In this document: positions 1 through 8,764 of the stretch, in pieces
Position numbering within the stretch: the first letter of the stretch is position 1
Layout of the letters: every line of letters begins with the position of its first letter
Assembly: GCF_002572525.1 (NCBI RefSeq)
Contig: NZ_PDBS01000006.1
Coordinates: 1 to 64,000, forward strand
DNA: 64,000 nucleotides
Reading direction: 5' to 3'
Origin: Natrinema sp. CBA1119
GTDB taxonomy: Archaea > Halobacteriota > Halobacteria > Halobacteriales > Natrialbaceae
Translations under genes and position numbers: made by a program
The notes under the pieces: generated by a model
Database searches by the model: none
Told to the model about the DNA's origin: nothing
Seen by the model: only the letters and a program-made list of their open reading frames with translations

Positions 1-264
1 TTGGACCTCGCGGACGCCCGTAAGGATGTCGAGTACTACAAGAACGAACTCCAAGGCGCTCGCGAACAACTCGAGCGGGCACCCAACCGGCAGGAACTCA
101 AGCGAGCGATCAAGGACCTCGAGCAGGCCTGCGAACGCGGCGACGGCAACGGCGTCGAGGTCGCGGTCGGGCGGCTGAAAGAGTCTGCGGGAAGCTATTC
201 TCCTGCCTCATCAGAGGCCAGAACGGGAGTCCACGCTGAATCCCACGACTTTAGTCGTGGGTAG
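1..264 (+). CDS. C-terminal fragment of a coiled-coil hypothetical protein running into an IS200/IS605 end
   Basis: The frame is open at the window edge, so the true start may lie outside. The first ~60 residues are rich in Glu, Lys and Arg with heptad-like spacing and look like a coiled coil. The last ~25 residues, from about base 186, change composition and run into the hairpin at 242-261, which resembles the right end of haloarchaeal IS200/IS605 (TnpB-type) elements. I infer that the original gene was truncated and its stop is supplied by element sequence. No function is recognised. Confidence 0.4.
   Translation: MDLADARKDVEYYKNELQGAREQLERAPNRQELKRAIKDLEQACERGDGNGVEVAVGRLKESAGSYSPASSEARTGVHAESHDFSRG
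242..261. repeat. IS200/IS605-type terminal hairpin remnant
   Basis: CCCACGACT-TT-AGTCGTGGG is a perfect 9-bp stem with a 2-nt spacer. Hairpins of this form mark the ends of haloarchaeal IS200/IS605 elements. A sister copy with one compensatory pair change lies at 18901-18920. No TnpA or complete TnpB is present, so this is an end remnant. Confidence 0.65.
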
Positions 265-387
265 TTCAACTCTCATTACATCGCCGACGGAATGCTGTCA
301 AACGTTTCCGGTTAGGAACCACGCTCAACGAAGTAGATCACACTCAGGACAACGAGGTCGGAAGTGGGACTACATTGGCGGCAGATA

Positions 388-421
388 TGTATTAAAGGAT
401 AGAGATACACGTAGGATAATG
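388..421 (+). promoter_or_regulatory. TATA promoter for the 421 metallopeptidase gene
   Basis: TATTAAAG at about 390-397 is roughly 25-28 bases before the GTG at 421, the spacing expected for a leaderless haloarchaeal transcript. An ATG two bases upstream (419) opens only an 18-codon Lys-rich frame, so GTG is preferred. Confidence 0.5.
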
Positions 422-3400
422 TGTCCCAAAAAGAAGAAAGTAGTTCAAAAGAGAAAAGGGCAAAGAAAAGCCTGAGTAGACGGATAGGGGGACTGGTAGT
501 CCTCATTGCAGCAATTAGTCTAGTTAGTGCTGGGTCTCTTGCAGGAGTAGTCCCTGATGCATCATCGGATACTACTCTATCGGGAACTGATGAGGGAGGT
601 CTTGAAACACATACCCGCCAAGCAGACAACACTATTGGGAGTAAGGAGGAAAAGGCTCGAAACGGAGATTACACCCGCCAATACGCATCACATAACTCAC
701 CTAGAAAAGAACGACTGATTGAGTCATCGTTTAAATTTAACGAGACTCCTTCTGTCGGAGAATCTACAAAGGTAACAGTAACAATCCAGGCACTCAGACC
801 CTTGGAGAATGTGTCGGCCAAAATGAGTGACCATATCTATATCAATGCAGATGAGCATCATCGCACATTTGGTGAAATGTCCTCCGGTGATACAAGGGAG
901 ATTACAACCACGATCACTCCGACGAAAGAAATCAAGTACCAAATTCCATATATAGTAACGGGAACGGCATACAACAGCCAGTTCACACGCACCGCTATAG
1001 TGAAGTTCAATCTTGCCGATGAACATACCGTGAATACTGCAACTACATCGGGTACCCTTTCAGAGCAAGCAGCGACGTCGTCTCTTGCTACGGCAACTAC
1101 AAGCAGTACCATCTATTCTACCGCCTCAGGACAATCGTCTGAGAACTCATCCGTCATCGGCCAGTCAAAGTACTTAGCAAACGGCCAGCTACATCCTATG
1201 CGACAGGTGACTGTCGAACTATATGATAATGACACCAGTACTGATGAATTGGTCGCATCAACAACGACGGATGATCAAGGGAACTTCTCATTTGAGTTCG
1301 ACCCGGCCCAAGATGTCTCTTCAAATGCAGATATCTACGTGAAAGTCACTGCAGAAAACCCTGCTGCATATGGAACAACTGCCAATAGGGATCAGTACTC
1401 GACATTTACTAATACAACAAACAATGTAAGCACTGGGAGTAAGATAAACTACGGCGTAGTCCACCCAGTTGAGAACAATTCAGTTTGGGAAGCAATTGAT
1501 CATACGCTTGATGAACGGCGATACATCCACGAAAACACCGACGGATGGGAACGCTCTCCTGTTCGTATTGAGTGGCCGAACGGAGACTGGCCGCATCTTT
1601 CCTACCGTTACTCTCTTTTGACGGGTGAAATAGCCAAAGGTACAGAGGCAATTCGACTCCCGGAGAAGACTGTCGCTTCATGGGATAGAAGGACGGTCCT
1701 CCACGAATACGCACACGCAGTAATGATAGCTGGCTACGATTGGGATCGGGATAATTTCCCGGATACTGGCACGTATAACTGCCATGTTCCCTATAGCGAA
1801 ACCGACCCCGGATATGCGCTTCGGGAAGGGTGGGCTGAGTTTATGCCAGCGGCTGTCGACGATAATCCCCAGACACTTCGCCATCGGGGAATGAATATCG
1901 AAACGAACCACTGGTACAACGTAGATGCTTCCCCTCCCTGTTATGGACCCGGTGGTGATACTGGCGATATGGATGGGAATAGCGTTGAGGGGAGTTATGC
2001 AAGTATCTGGTTTGACATAGTTGATACTGGCCATGCTGAGGACGAATCACTAGAAAAATCCTATAATACGGTTTTCAACACCGTGATGGATAACAACGCA
2101 CAGGATATGTATGACTTCTGGGCTCAGTGGGAACATGGTAACCGGGAGGAACTTCGTCAAACGTATTCTCGATATGGAATTCCCGTTACTCCGGCTACTT
2201 TCGATGTCTCGATCGCGGAGACAAATTCTCCGGTCGTAGCCGGTGAAACAGTTGAGATTACGGCAGAAGTCGGTAATATCGGCGATGCCCCTGGAAAGAA
2301 GAGTATCGCACTTGATGTCGGTAGTAAAACGAATGTTGATACGCAGACAGCCTCACTCGCTAGTGGCGAGAGTGAAAAAGTAACTCTCACATATGAAACA
2401 GAAGAGAATGATATCGGCAAGCAGGAGGTTGTTGTCCACAGTGCAAACGGTTCAGCTTCAACGACGATCAACGTGACCGAGCCGTCGACGCCAGCATCCT
2501 TCGACGTGACAATCGACGATACTACCAGTCCCGTCATTGCCGGTAACTCCCTTGATATGACGGTAACCGTCACTAACACCGGCGATCTTCAGGGTGTCAA
2601 AGATATTAAGTTGCTGGTTAATGGTAGCGTCGTTACCGTTGAGGAGGACGTGACGTTGGCCGGTGGAGCCAACACAACGCTCACGTTCAACTACGATACT
2701 AGTGACATAGACCCAGGAAAGTACGATGTTGAAGTTCGCAGTATAAACGATTCAGCTTCAACGACGATCAACGTGACCGAACCGCCGACGCCAGCAACCT
2801 TCAACGTGACAGTCGACGATACCATCAGCCCAGTCACTGCCGGTAACTCCCTTGATGTGACGGCAACCGTCACTAACACTGGCGATCTTCAAGGCGTCCA
2901 GGATATTGAATTCTTATTCAATGGTAGTATCGACACTATCGAAAAGAATGTGACGCTGGCTGATGGAGCTAACACAACGCTCACGTTCACCTACGATACT
3001 AGTGACATAGATCCAGGAAAGTACGATGTTGAAATTCGCAGCGCGAATGATTCAACTTCTACGACGATTAACGTGACTGAGTCGCCGACGCCAGCAGCCT
3101 TCGATGTGACAGTCGTTGACACTACCAGTCCCGTCACTACTGGAGACGCTCTCAATGTGACAACAACCGTCACTAACACCGGCGATCTCGAAGACATCCA
3201 GGATATCAAGTTGCTATTCAATGGTAGCGTTGTTACCGTTGAAGAGAATGTGACATTGGCCGGTGGATCCCATACAACATTCACATTGACTCACACCACC
3301 GGTGGCGTAGACCTAGGAAAGTACGAGATTGTCGTCCGCAGCGCTAATGATTCCGCTTCAACGGCGATCAACGTAATTGACGATGGACCAAGTGTTGCTG

Positions 3401-3549
3401 ATTACGCCAACGAGAACGGTGTGGTCAACATGGATGGTCTTCGAAGCGCCATCGACGATTGGCGTACTGACGATACCTCAATCAACCTGCTGCGCAATGT
3501 CATCGACCACTGGCGCACTGGCGAACCGGTAGAGCTAATTGATCCCTGA
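421..3549 (+). CDS. Secreted HExxH metallopeptidase with four CARDB-like domains and C-terminal dockerin-like module
   Basis: This 1042-aa exported protein has a Lys/Arg-rich N-terminus and one hydrophobic signal segment (residues ~24-45). A carboxypeptidase-regulatory-like beta domain follows (~240-310). The zinc-peptidase core has HEYAH at 428-432 and REGWAE about 37 residues later, whose Glu suits the third ligand of a gluzincin. Four ~100-residue CARDB-like repeats rich in N-glycosylation sequons follow (~590-985). It ends with the module GLRSAIDDWR...LLRNVIDHWRTGEPV that recurs in four other exported proteins here. Cleavage of an extracellular protein or peptide is inferred; the substrate is unknown. 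Its 3' end overlaps the convergent gene at 3535-5337 by 15 bases. No sorting signal other than the module is visible. Confidence 0.85.
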   Translation: MSQKEESSSKEKRAKKSLSRRIGGLVVLIAAISLVSAGSLAGVVPDASSDTTLSGTDEGGLETHTRQADNTIGSKEEKARNGDYTRQYASHNSPRKERLIESSFKFNETPSVGESTKVTVTIQALRPLENVSAKMSDHIYINADEHHRTFGEMSSGDTREITTTITPTKEIKYQIPYIVTGTAYNSQFTRTAIVKFNLADEHTVNTATTSGTLSEQAATSSLATATTSSTIYSTASGQSSENSSVIGQSKYLANGQLHPMRQVTVELYDNDTSTDELVASTTTDDQGNFSFEFDPAQDVSSNADIYVKVTAENPAAYGTTANRDQYSTFTNTTNNVSTGSKINYGVVHPVENNSVWEAIDHTLDERRYIHENTDGWERSPVRIEWPNGDWPHLSYRYSLLTGEIAKGTEAIRLPEKTVASWDRRTVLHEYAHAVMIAGYDWDRDNFPDTGTYNCHVPYSETDPGYALREGWAEFMPAAVDDNPQTLRHRGMNIETNHWYNVDASPPCYGPGGDTGDMDGNSVEGSYASIWFDIVDTGHAEDESLEKSYNTVFNTVMDNNAQDMYDFWAQWEHGNREELRQTYSRYGIPVTPATFDVSIAETNSPVVAGETVEITAEVGNIGDAPGKKSIALDVGSKTNVDTQTASLASGESEKVTLTYETEENDIGKQEVVVHSANGSASTTINVTEPSTPASFDVTIDDTTSPVIAGNSLDMTVTVTNTGDLQGVKDIKLLVNGSVVTVEEDVTLAGGANTTLTFNYDTSDIDPGKYDVEVRSINDSASTTINVTEPPTPATFNVTVDDTISPVTAGNSLDVTATVTNTGDLQGVQDIEFLFNGSIDTIEKNVTLADGANTTLTFTYDTSDIDPGKYDVEIRSANDSTSTTINVTESPTPAAFDVTVVDTTSPVTTGDALNVTTTVTNTGDLEDIQDIKLLFNGSVVTVEENVTLAGGSHTTFTLTHTTGGVDLGKYEIVVRSANDSASTAINVIDDGPSVADYANENGVVNMDGLRSAIDDWRTDDTSINLLRNVIDHWRTGEPVELIDP

Positions 3550-3560
3550 ACCGGTTCGCC
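3520..3560. terminator. Inverted repeat at the 3' overlap of two convergent genes
   Basis: GGCGAACCGGT (3520-3530) is perfectly inverted at 3550-3560 with a 19-base spacer spanning both stop codons. Read in either direction an arm encodes part of the WRTG motif of that gene's dockerin-like tail. It could fold in both transcripts and serve as a bidirectional terminator or stabilising hairpin. Confidence 0.5.
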
Positions 3561-5337
3561 AAGCCCCAATAACCGCTCTCAACTTGGTGGTTGATACCGT
3601 TCCTGCCCGCCAGTCGTCAATTCCTGCTTGAAGCCCAGGAGTGTCAACGATTCCTTCCTCATTCTCGTACTCACTGCTATTTTCTGTGACGTTGATCGTA
3701 ACCGTCGCAGTGGCAGTACCACCATTACCATCACTCACCTCATACGTGAAGGAGTCTGTCCCAGAATAGCCTGATTCGGGCGTGTAGGTGAATGAGTCAC
3801 CATTTGTCGAGACCGTCCCGTGGTTTGGGCCACTTGTTACAGCATATGATAGCGAGTCACCATTCGGATCGCGTGCATCGAACGTTCCCGTCACTGGCGT
3901 CCCTTCACTTGCTAAGACTGAGACATCATTAGCACTTGGACCACTGCCTGCTTCTCTGACAGTGACCGTCCATGGGAAGTCCTCGCCAGTACCGGACTCA
4001 CCTTCAATATCAACATAGACAAAGCCGTCTTCTTCGACGGTCACCTGTGTCGAGTCACTAGATCCCTCCTCATTGCTGAGGTAGCTACTTCCGCCCGGAT
4101 ATCTGATGTCTGCGTGTACGTCTTGGCCACTATTTTTCGACAGGCCAATATCTAGTTCTGTACTGCCTGAAACGGGAATTTGGAACGCGTCCAAGTCATC
4201 GTTGGAGTTGATCTCTCCTGTGTGTGACCCGAGACTAACCTGATTATCTGCCTCGTCGTTCCACTGATCACGGACACCTGTATCGTTTACCAAGACTTCC
4301 CATGAGAAGTCATCGCTAGCACCAGGTTCCCCTTCAACATCAACATAGACAAATCCATCTTCTTCGACGGTTACCTGGTCTGAGTCTCCTGTCCCACCAT
4401 CGTTCCGGAGATAACTACTTCCACCCGGATAACTAATATCCGCATAGACTTCTTGACCGATCTGTTTTGACAGACTTAGATCAATCACGCTATTGGCTGA
4501 GACTGGCACCTGGAACGTGTCCAGATCATCGTTAGAGTTGATCTCTCCTGTGTGTGACCCGAGGCCAACCTGATTATCTGCCTCGTCATTCCACTGATCA
4601 CGGGCACCTGTATCGTTTACCGAGACTTCCCATGAGAAGTCATCGCTAGTACCAGGTTCCCCTTCAACATCAACATAGACAAATCCATCCTCTTCGACGG
4701 TTACCTGGTCTGAGTCTCCTGTCCCACCATCGTTCCGGAGATAACTGCTTCCACCCGGATAACTAATATCCGCATAGACTTCTTGACCGATCTGTTTTGA
4801 CAGACTCAGATCAATCACGCTATTGGCTGAGACTGGCACTTGGAACGTGTCCAGATCATCGTTAGAGTTGATCTCTCCTGTGTGTGACCCGAGGCCAACC
4901 TGATTATCTGCCTCGTCATTCCATTGATCACGGACACCTGTATCATTTACTGAGACTCCCCAGGAGAAGTCCTCGCTAGTACCGGGTTGTCCTTCGACAT
5001 CAACATAGACGAACCCGTCTTCCTCGATAGTTACTTGAGTTGATTCTCCAGTCCCACCATCGTTCCGGAGGTAGCTGCTTCCACCCGGATAACTAATATC
5101 CGCATAGACCTCTTGACCCGCTTCTTTTGACAGGCTGAGATCGATTACACTATTTGATGAAACTGGAACCTGAAACTGATCGCTGTCATCATTGGAGGTA
5201 ATCAACCCTGTGTGTGAACCACTGGTCGTCTCCTTGTGACTGTCGTCAGGCCAGTCATCTGTCTGTGCCACTGTGGGTGCTACACTGATCGATAGCAGCA
5301 CTACAACTGCTATCGATATGATAATCAGTTTCCTCAT
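3535..5337 (-). CDS. Secreted four-repeat beta-sandwich protein with cadherin-like domain and dockerin-like module
   Basis: The 600-aa product starts with a clear signal peptide (MRKLIIISIAVVVLLSIS, ending near VAQ). Four ~105-residue tandem repeats follow, each beginning SHTG.I.SNDD..FQVPVS and containing YPGGSSYL and EEDGFVYVDVEG. The pattern resembles the pre-peptidase C-terminal (PPC) beta-sandwich fold. The middle repeats are almost identical in DNA, so recent internal duplication is likely. An Ig/cadherin-like domain (~445-535) with YTPESGYSGTDSFTYEVSDGNGGTA precedes the C-terminal module GLQAGIDDWR...KLRAVIGAWRTG. No catalytic motif is seen; an adhesive or structural surface role is inferred. 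Confidence 0.8.
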   Translation of the reverse strand: MRKLIIISIAVVVLLSISVAPTVAQTDDWPDDSHKETTSGSHTGLITSNDDSDQFQVPVSSNSVIDLSLSKEAGQEVYADISYPGGSSYLRNDGGTGESTQVTIEEDGFVYVDVEGQPGTSEDFSWGVSVNDTGVRDQWNDEADNQVGLGSHTGEINSNDDLDTFQVPVSANSVIDLSLSKQIGQEVYADISYPGGSSYLRNDGGTGDSDQVTVEEDGFVYVDVEGEPGTSDDFSWEVSVNDTGARDQWNDEADNQVGLGSHTGEINSNDDLDTFQVPVSANSVIDLSLSKQIGQEVYADISYPGGSSYLRNDGGTGDSDQVTVEEDGFVYVDVEGEPGASDDFSWEVLVNDTGVRDQWNDEADNQVSLGSHTGEINSNDDLDAFQIPVSGSTELDIGLSKNSGQDVHADIRYPGGSSYLSNEEGSSDSTQVTVEEDGFVYVDIEGESGTGEDFPWTVTVREAGSGPSANDVSVLASEGTPVTGTFDARDPNGDSLSYAVTSGPNHGTVSTNGDSFTYTPESGYSGTDSFTYEVSDGNGGTATATVTINVTENSSEYENEEGIVDTPGLQAGIDDWRAGTVSTTKLRAVIGAWRTGSGIN

Positions 5338-5418
5338 ATTTGAAACAGAGAAGCTAAAATCATATTAGTTTTATCTTACTACACTATTTTCACATCTAAA
5401 GCAGTGTTTATACTCGGT

Positions 5419-5484
5419 GACGATCCCGACCGGGAGGAGTACGTCCGGATCCAGAAGGCGAATGAAGCGATGCTCGAGGAGTAA
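5419..5484 (+). pseudogene. 3' remnant of a small conserved protein gene
   Basis: Twenty-one codons (DDPDREEYVRIQKANEAMLEE) end in TAA. The same ending, ADPKLAEHKQIQKAKDAM, closes the small gene at 9293-9433, and both are followed by similar DNA (GAGTAACTCCG). The 5' part is missing, cut near 5410. Confidence 0.45.
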
Positions 5485-5512
5485 CTCCGAATGTCTACAC
5501 GGGAACAAACGC

Positions 5513-5825
5513 TTACTCGATCTCTGTCTCGGCTGGCAGGGGCTTGGCTGCTATTGTCGCTAGTTCAGGCTTCAAGACTGCCTTGAGTTTAAGGGCCCCC
5601 TCAGGGAAGGCACGATAGATCGCAATCGCCACACCCATTAGAAGAGCCTGTCCTGCGCGGCCCACATAGTCTATAACCTGCTGTGTTAGATCGAGGAGGT
5701 TTTCGATACCTATCCCACCAATGCTGAGTTCTCCTTTATTTACGTTCTTGTACACCCGATACAGGAACTTTGCTGGAAGACCGCTGGCAAGTCCCGTGCC
5801 GTCATTCGGTGAGATAGGTGGTCAT
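5513..5825 (-). pseudogene. Small membrane-associated hypothetical protein, probable frameshift near its start
   Basis: The open frame 5755-5513 (80 aa, GTG start) contains a long amphipathic-to-hydrophobic stretch, QVIDYVGRAGQALLMGVAIAI. The better promoter lies further up. A TATA-like TTTATTTA at ~5845-5852 sits ~25 bases before an ATG at 5825 that reads MTTYLTE and then stops. Removing one T at that stop joins it in frame through DGTGLASGLPAKFLYRVYKNV to the open frame. I infer a one-base insertion in a ~104-codon gene. It is last in the minus-strand cluster after the metallo-beta-lactamase and DUF3006 genes. Confidence 0.4.
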
Positions 5826-5948
5826 ACCAATTGTTGTGGAGTTGTAAATAAAAGCGTTCCGTGAGGTACAGGCGACTCGTCTCGAGTGTTTTCACACGCC
5901 GATCACCTCCTCAAGCACAACGTCGGGCCCGCCAAGGCCGTTAATAGC

Positions 5949-6224
5949 TCACTCTTCATCCAACCGCTTTGAGAGACGGTCGAACTTCGCCTCAAGTCGG
6001 GCACGGCGTTTCTGTTCGCGTTCTGGCTGATACTCGAGATCGGCAAGCCCACCACCTTCGAGGCGAACGGTGAAGAGCGCCCCCTCGTGCTGCCCCTCTT
6101 CTGGCAACGTCTCGATATCGACATCCAACTGCTCAACGACACCGCCCTCATCCTCGAGGAGGATGACTGCCGTGTCGCCGTCGACGACCCGGTCCACGAC
6201 GCCGGTAAACGTGCCGTCCATCAT
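5949..6224 (-). CDS. DUF3006 family protein
   Basis: This 91-aa protein has the DUF3006 pattern: GVVDRVVDGDTAVILLEDEGGVVEQLDVDI followed by LPEEGQHEGALF, a small beta-barrel-like fold, then a charged C-terminal helix (REQKRRARLEAKFDRLSKRL). In bacteria and haloarchaea DUF3006 genes often lie next to secreted ComEC-like metallo-beta-lactamases, as here. Its ATGATG start overlaps the TGA of the upstream enzyme gene, so translation was probably coupled. With that enzyme broken, expression may now be reduced. Molecular function is unknown. Confidence 0.8.
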   Translation of the reverse strand: MMDGTFTGVVDRVVDGDTAVILLEDEGGVVEQLDVDIETLPEEGQHEGALFTVRLEGGGLADLEYQPEREQKRRARLEAKFDRLSKRLDEE

Positions 6225-6430
6225 CCTACGACTGGCGCTGCAGCCCCATCAATTGTGGCAGGATCGATGGTAGGCGAACTCCCCTGTGTGGCTGTGGGCT
6301 TGGCATCGATCAGGTCGGCTGGATTGGTCGAGAACGTCTCAGCGGACTCAACGGTTATATTGGTGCCATCAGTCATCACGACAACATCACTATGGACGCC
6401 GGTCCAGTATGTCCCAATGCCCATCTCACC

Positions 6431-6610
6431 GGCTCTGGTGAATCACTAGGCGGCGTCGACTTCCGGAAATCAGACCCGGCAACTTGAGGCGATACTCTGG
6501 GACAATTTGGTCACTATTCCGTCGGGAACTGTGATAGCAGTGTGATTGGGTTCCGTCACAGGTCCGCTAAAACCACTCAACATAACGCAGTATGGCGATT
6601 CACCAAAGCC
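6431..6610. mobile_element. 180-bp MITE with 16-bp terminal inverted repeats
   Basis: The left end GGCTCTGGTGAATCAC and the inverted right end GGCTTTGGTGAATCGC match at 14 of 16 positions. The element is flanked by an 8-bp target duplication, ATCTCACC (6423-6430 and 6611-6618), and has no coding capacity. The 8-bp duplication and GGCTCTG-type end would suit mobilisation by an IS6-type transposase, but I cannot assign the parent. It interrupts the metallo-beta-lactamase gene. Confidence 0.75.
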
Positions 6611-6660
6611 ATCTCACCAAAGCCATCTCACCAAAGCCATCTCACCAAAGCCATCTCACC
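6605..6660. repeat. Four tandem 14-bp units at the MITE border
   Basis: AAAGCCATCTCACC occurs four times in a row. The unit equals the last six bases of the MITE plus the 8-bp target duplication. Fourteen is not a multiple of three, so any gain or loss of a unit shifts the reading frame on the gene strand. Confidence 0.85.
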
Positions 6661-7789
6661 AAACCGTTGGAGTACCTCGTCATGCGGGTGGTCATACTGA
6701 CTATCGTAGCCACTCGAGATCACTGCGGTCTTCGGATCAACGATATCTATGAACGGCTGCGTCGAGCTGGTGGACGAGCCGTGATGGCCCGCCTGGTAGA
6801 TGTCGGCATCTAGTTGGTCACCCCATTTTGCAACCATCCGTTCTTCAACGGCCGCCTCTGCATCACCAGTCGTCAAATAGGTTGTCTCGCCATACTCGAT
6901 GGTGAACGCGAGACTGTTATCGTTGAGGTCGTCATTGGACTTGTTCTCAGGCGGGTTGAGGAATTGAACGGTAGCATCCCCGAACGCGATCGAATCGCCC
7001 TCGGCAACCTCATACAGGTCAACGTTGTGTTCGTCGATCGCGGTGAGATAGTCCTCGTACGTCTGTGAGGTAGCCGGGACACCTGGATCATATACGGCAC
7101 CGACGCCGTCGCCGTTCGTTTCGAAGTGGTTGATCACTTCCGCGTGTCCGCCAATGTGATCGGCATGTGCATGTGTCGTGACCAGATGGTCGATCCGCGT
7201 GATACCTTGCTCCTCGAGGTACGCGATGACACCCGAGCCGTCTTGTCGCCAATAGCCCGAATCGATGAGCATCGTCTCACCGGAGGGGGCGACTACCAGC
7301 GTCGAATCGGCTTGCCCAACGTCGATATGGTGGATTTCAAGGTCGCCGTCGGAGCCAACTGGCTCACCGCTTCGCCAATAGGAGATTACCTCGCGTAGCA
7401 AACCGGTATCGATTTCCCCATTTCGCCAATCGCCAATCGCATCACGCAGCCCGTCTGTTTCGACGGTATTGGTTTCTGTGTCAGCGTAATCGTCTACTGC
7501 CAGTTCCGTTGCGTTCGTGCTCTCCGCCGCAACAACACCAGGTCCGCAGATGGATCCAAGGAGTACCACTAAGACGACTATCGTGGCCTGCTGGCGCTGT
7601 CGTCTACTCCCACGCTGAACTGTAATTGATCGTAACTCTCCATTCAGGACATCATATCAAGGCTATTGGTTGTTGAAGGTTCTCGTCCCGGTACTAGATT
7701 CCACAATGAACACCGCCGCCGATCGCTCCTCGAGCACGACACTGAGACACGCGAGGCCGCTGGCACACTCCAGATCGACATCTCCCGGT

Positions 7790-8047
7790 CTACGGCTCCC
7801 CAGCTACTTCGAGACGCGCTTCGAGTTCTTGGATCCGACACTCCTGTGCTAACAACACGGAGATGAGAAACGGCTCCATTACTGTCATCTCGTTTTGGAT
7901 CCCGGCGGCATCCGCAAACTGTCGCGTGTCGTCGAATAGCTGATCAAACCCGTCGCGATACTGCACCCGCAGTGCCCGCCGGAACGGCTGCCAGTCCTCC
8001 TCGAGGTGACGCAACTGGTCACGATAGGTGGGGTTCGTCTTCCCCAT
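7790..8047 (-). CDS. Small haloarchaeal helical protein (DUF8156-like)
   Basis: The 85-aa protein MGKTNPTYRDQLRHLEEDWQ... has a conserved N-terminal GKTNPTYRDxL motif, a central helical region and a C-terminal coiled coil (LLAQECRIQELEARLE). It resembles short haloarchaeal proteins of the DUF8156 type that recur beside genes like its upstream neighbour. Its ATG directly follows that neighbour's TAG with no spacer, so the two were one transcription unit. Function is unknown. Confidence 0.65.
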   Translation of the reverse strand: MGKTNPTYRDQLRHLEEDWQPFRRALRVQYRDGFDQLFDDTRQFADAAGIQNEMTVMEPFLISVLLAQECRIQELEARLEVAGEP

Positions 8048-8764
8048 CTATGCCACCTCCTGAATCGAGTCCCCGGTGATCGGCGTCGGATACGCCGGCT
8101 CACGTACTTCGAGGATCTGCTTCCAGAAGGTGAGCGTGGTTTGGAGCATTCCATTCCCGACCGGGTAGACCAATGACTCGAACTCCTTTCCGATAAACCG
8201 CGCCCCCTCATCGGTCTCCAGTCACTCGATCCGCTCGTCGACGAGGTTGTCGATCGGCGCCGCGAACTCATCATCCCGGGCCTTCGAAACCAGAACCGGA
8301 CACTCATATCGACGAGCCGCAGCTGCCAGCCGGGCGAGCGCCGACACGACCATCCGCTCGGACTCGTCTTCACCGAGATCGTCGTCGCGGTAGAGGCCGT
8401 CCACCGCCGGCGCCACGATCAGGCCGACGTCGTCCCGGTCGACGGTTGCGAGTGTCCCGTAGTCAGGATCCTCGAGCAGCCTCGAACATAGCGTGTGGTG
8501 CTGGTAGGCAGTGAATGCACGGGCGGTCTGGATCTTCTTGAGAACGCGGCGGCTCGGTGCAACATCTGCGAGTGGCTTTGTCTGTGCGTGGCCGAACGTA
8601 TCGATCCACCACGCAGTTCCTGGCCATTCGAGGAGGAGATGGTCGACGGCGAGTGCGTGAAACGCGCCGGGAGACGATGACTCCAGGAGCGTGATGCCAT
8701 TCTCGAGGGACGGTAGGTTGGGAATTTGGTCTATCGACGATGCGACGTCTCTGTTTGTACCCAT
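8048..8764 (-). pseudogene. RecA/KaiC-fold-like haloarchaeal protein with premature TGA
   Basis: From ATG 8764 the frame reads MGTNRDVASSIDQIPNLPSL and carries LALAVDH-like and DDVGLIVAPAVDGLYRDDDL segments, then SERMVVSALARLAAAARRYECPVLVS. This alternates beta strands and helices in a way that suggests a degenerate RecA-like core without a Walker A motif. It stops at TGA 8224-8222. The same frame continues without another stop for ~57 codons (LETDEGARFIGKEFESLVYP...) to TAG at 8048, abutting the next ATG. A single nonsense change is the simplest explanation. The start was chosen because upstream residues are low-complexity. Confidence 0.65.

Larger units (their letters stand above)
6221..7569 (-). 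pseudogene. Secreted ComEC-like metallo-beta-lactamase with N-terminal dockerin-like module, broken by a MITE
   Basis: A hydrophobic signal-like segment ending GVVAA is followed by the module GLRDAIGDWR...LLREVISYWRSGEPV and then the enzyme: HIDVGQADS, THAHADHIGGH, HHGSS and SSGYDSQYDHPHDE. These match the extracellular MBL domain of ComEC/Rec2-like hydrolases, whose likely substrate class is nucleic acid or a phosphoester (inferred). The frame ends early at ~6628. The true C-terminus (GIGTYWTGVHSDVVVM to 6221) continues beyond a 180-bp MITE and added 14-bp repeats; removing them restores QRFGEMGIGTYW. The signal sequence extends upstream of the GTG at 7569 without an in-frame canonical start, so the 5' end may also be damaged. 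Confidence 0.8.

Noticed and set aside
6605-6660. Short direct repeats as a CRISPR array
   Set aside because: The 14-bp units are directly adjacent with no spacers and are explained by amplification at a MITE border; no cas genes are present.
8222-8224. TGA as selenocysteine or programmed readthrough
   Set aside because: No SECIS-like context was noted and haloarchaea are not known to use selenocysteine; a nonsense mutation is simpler.
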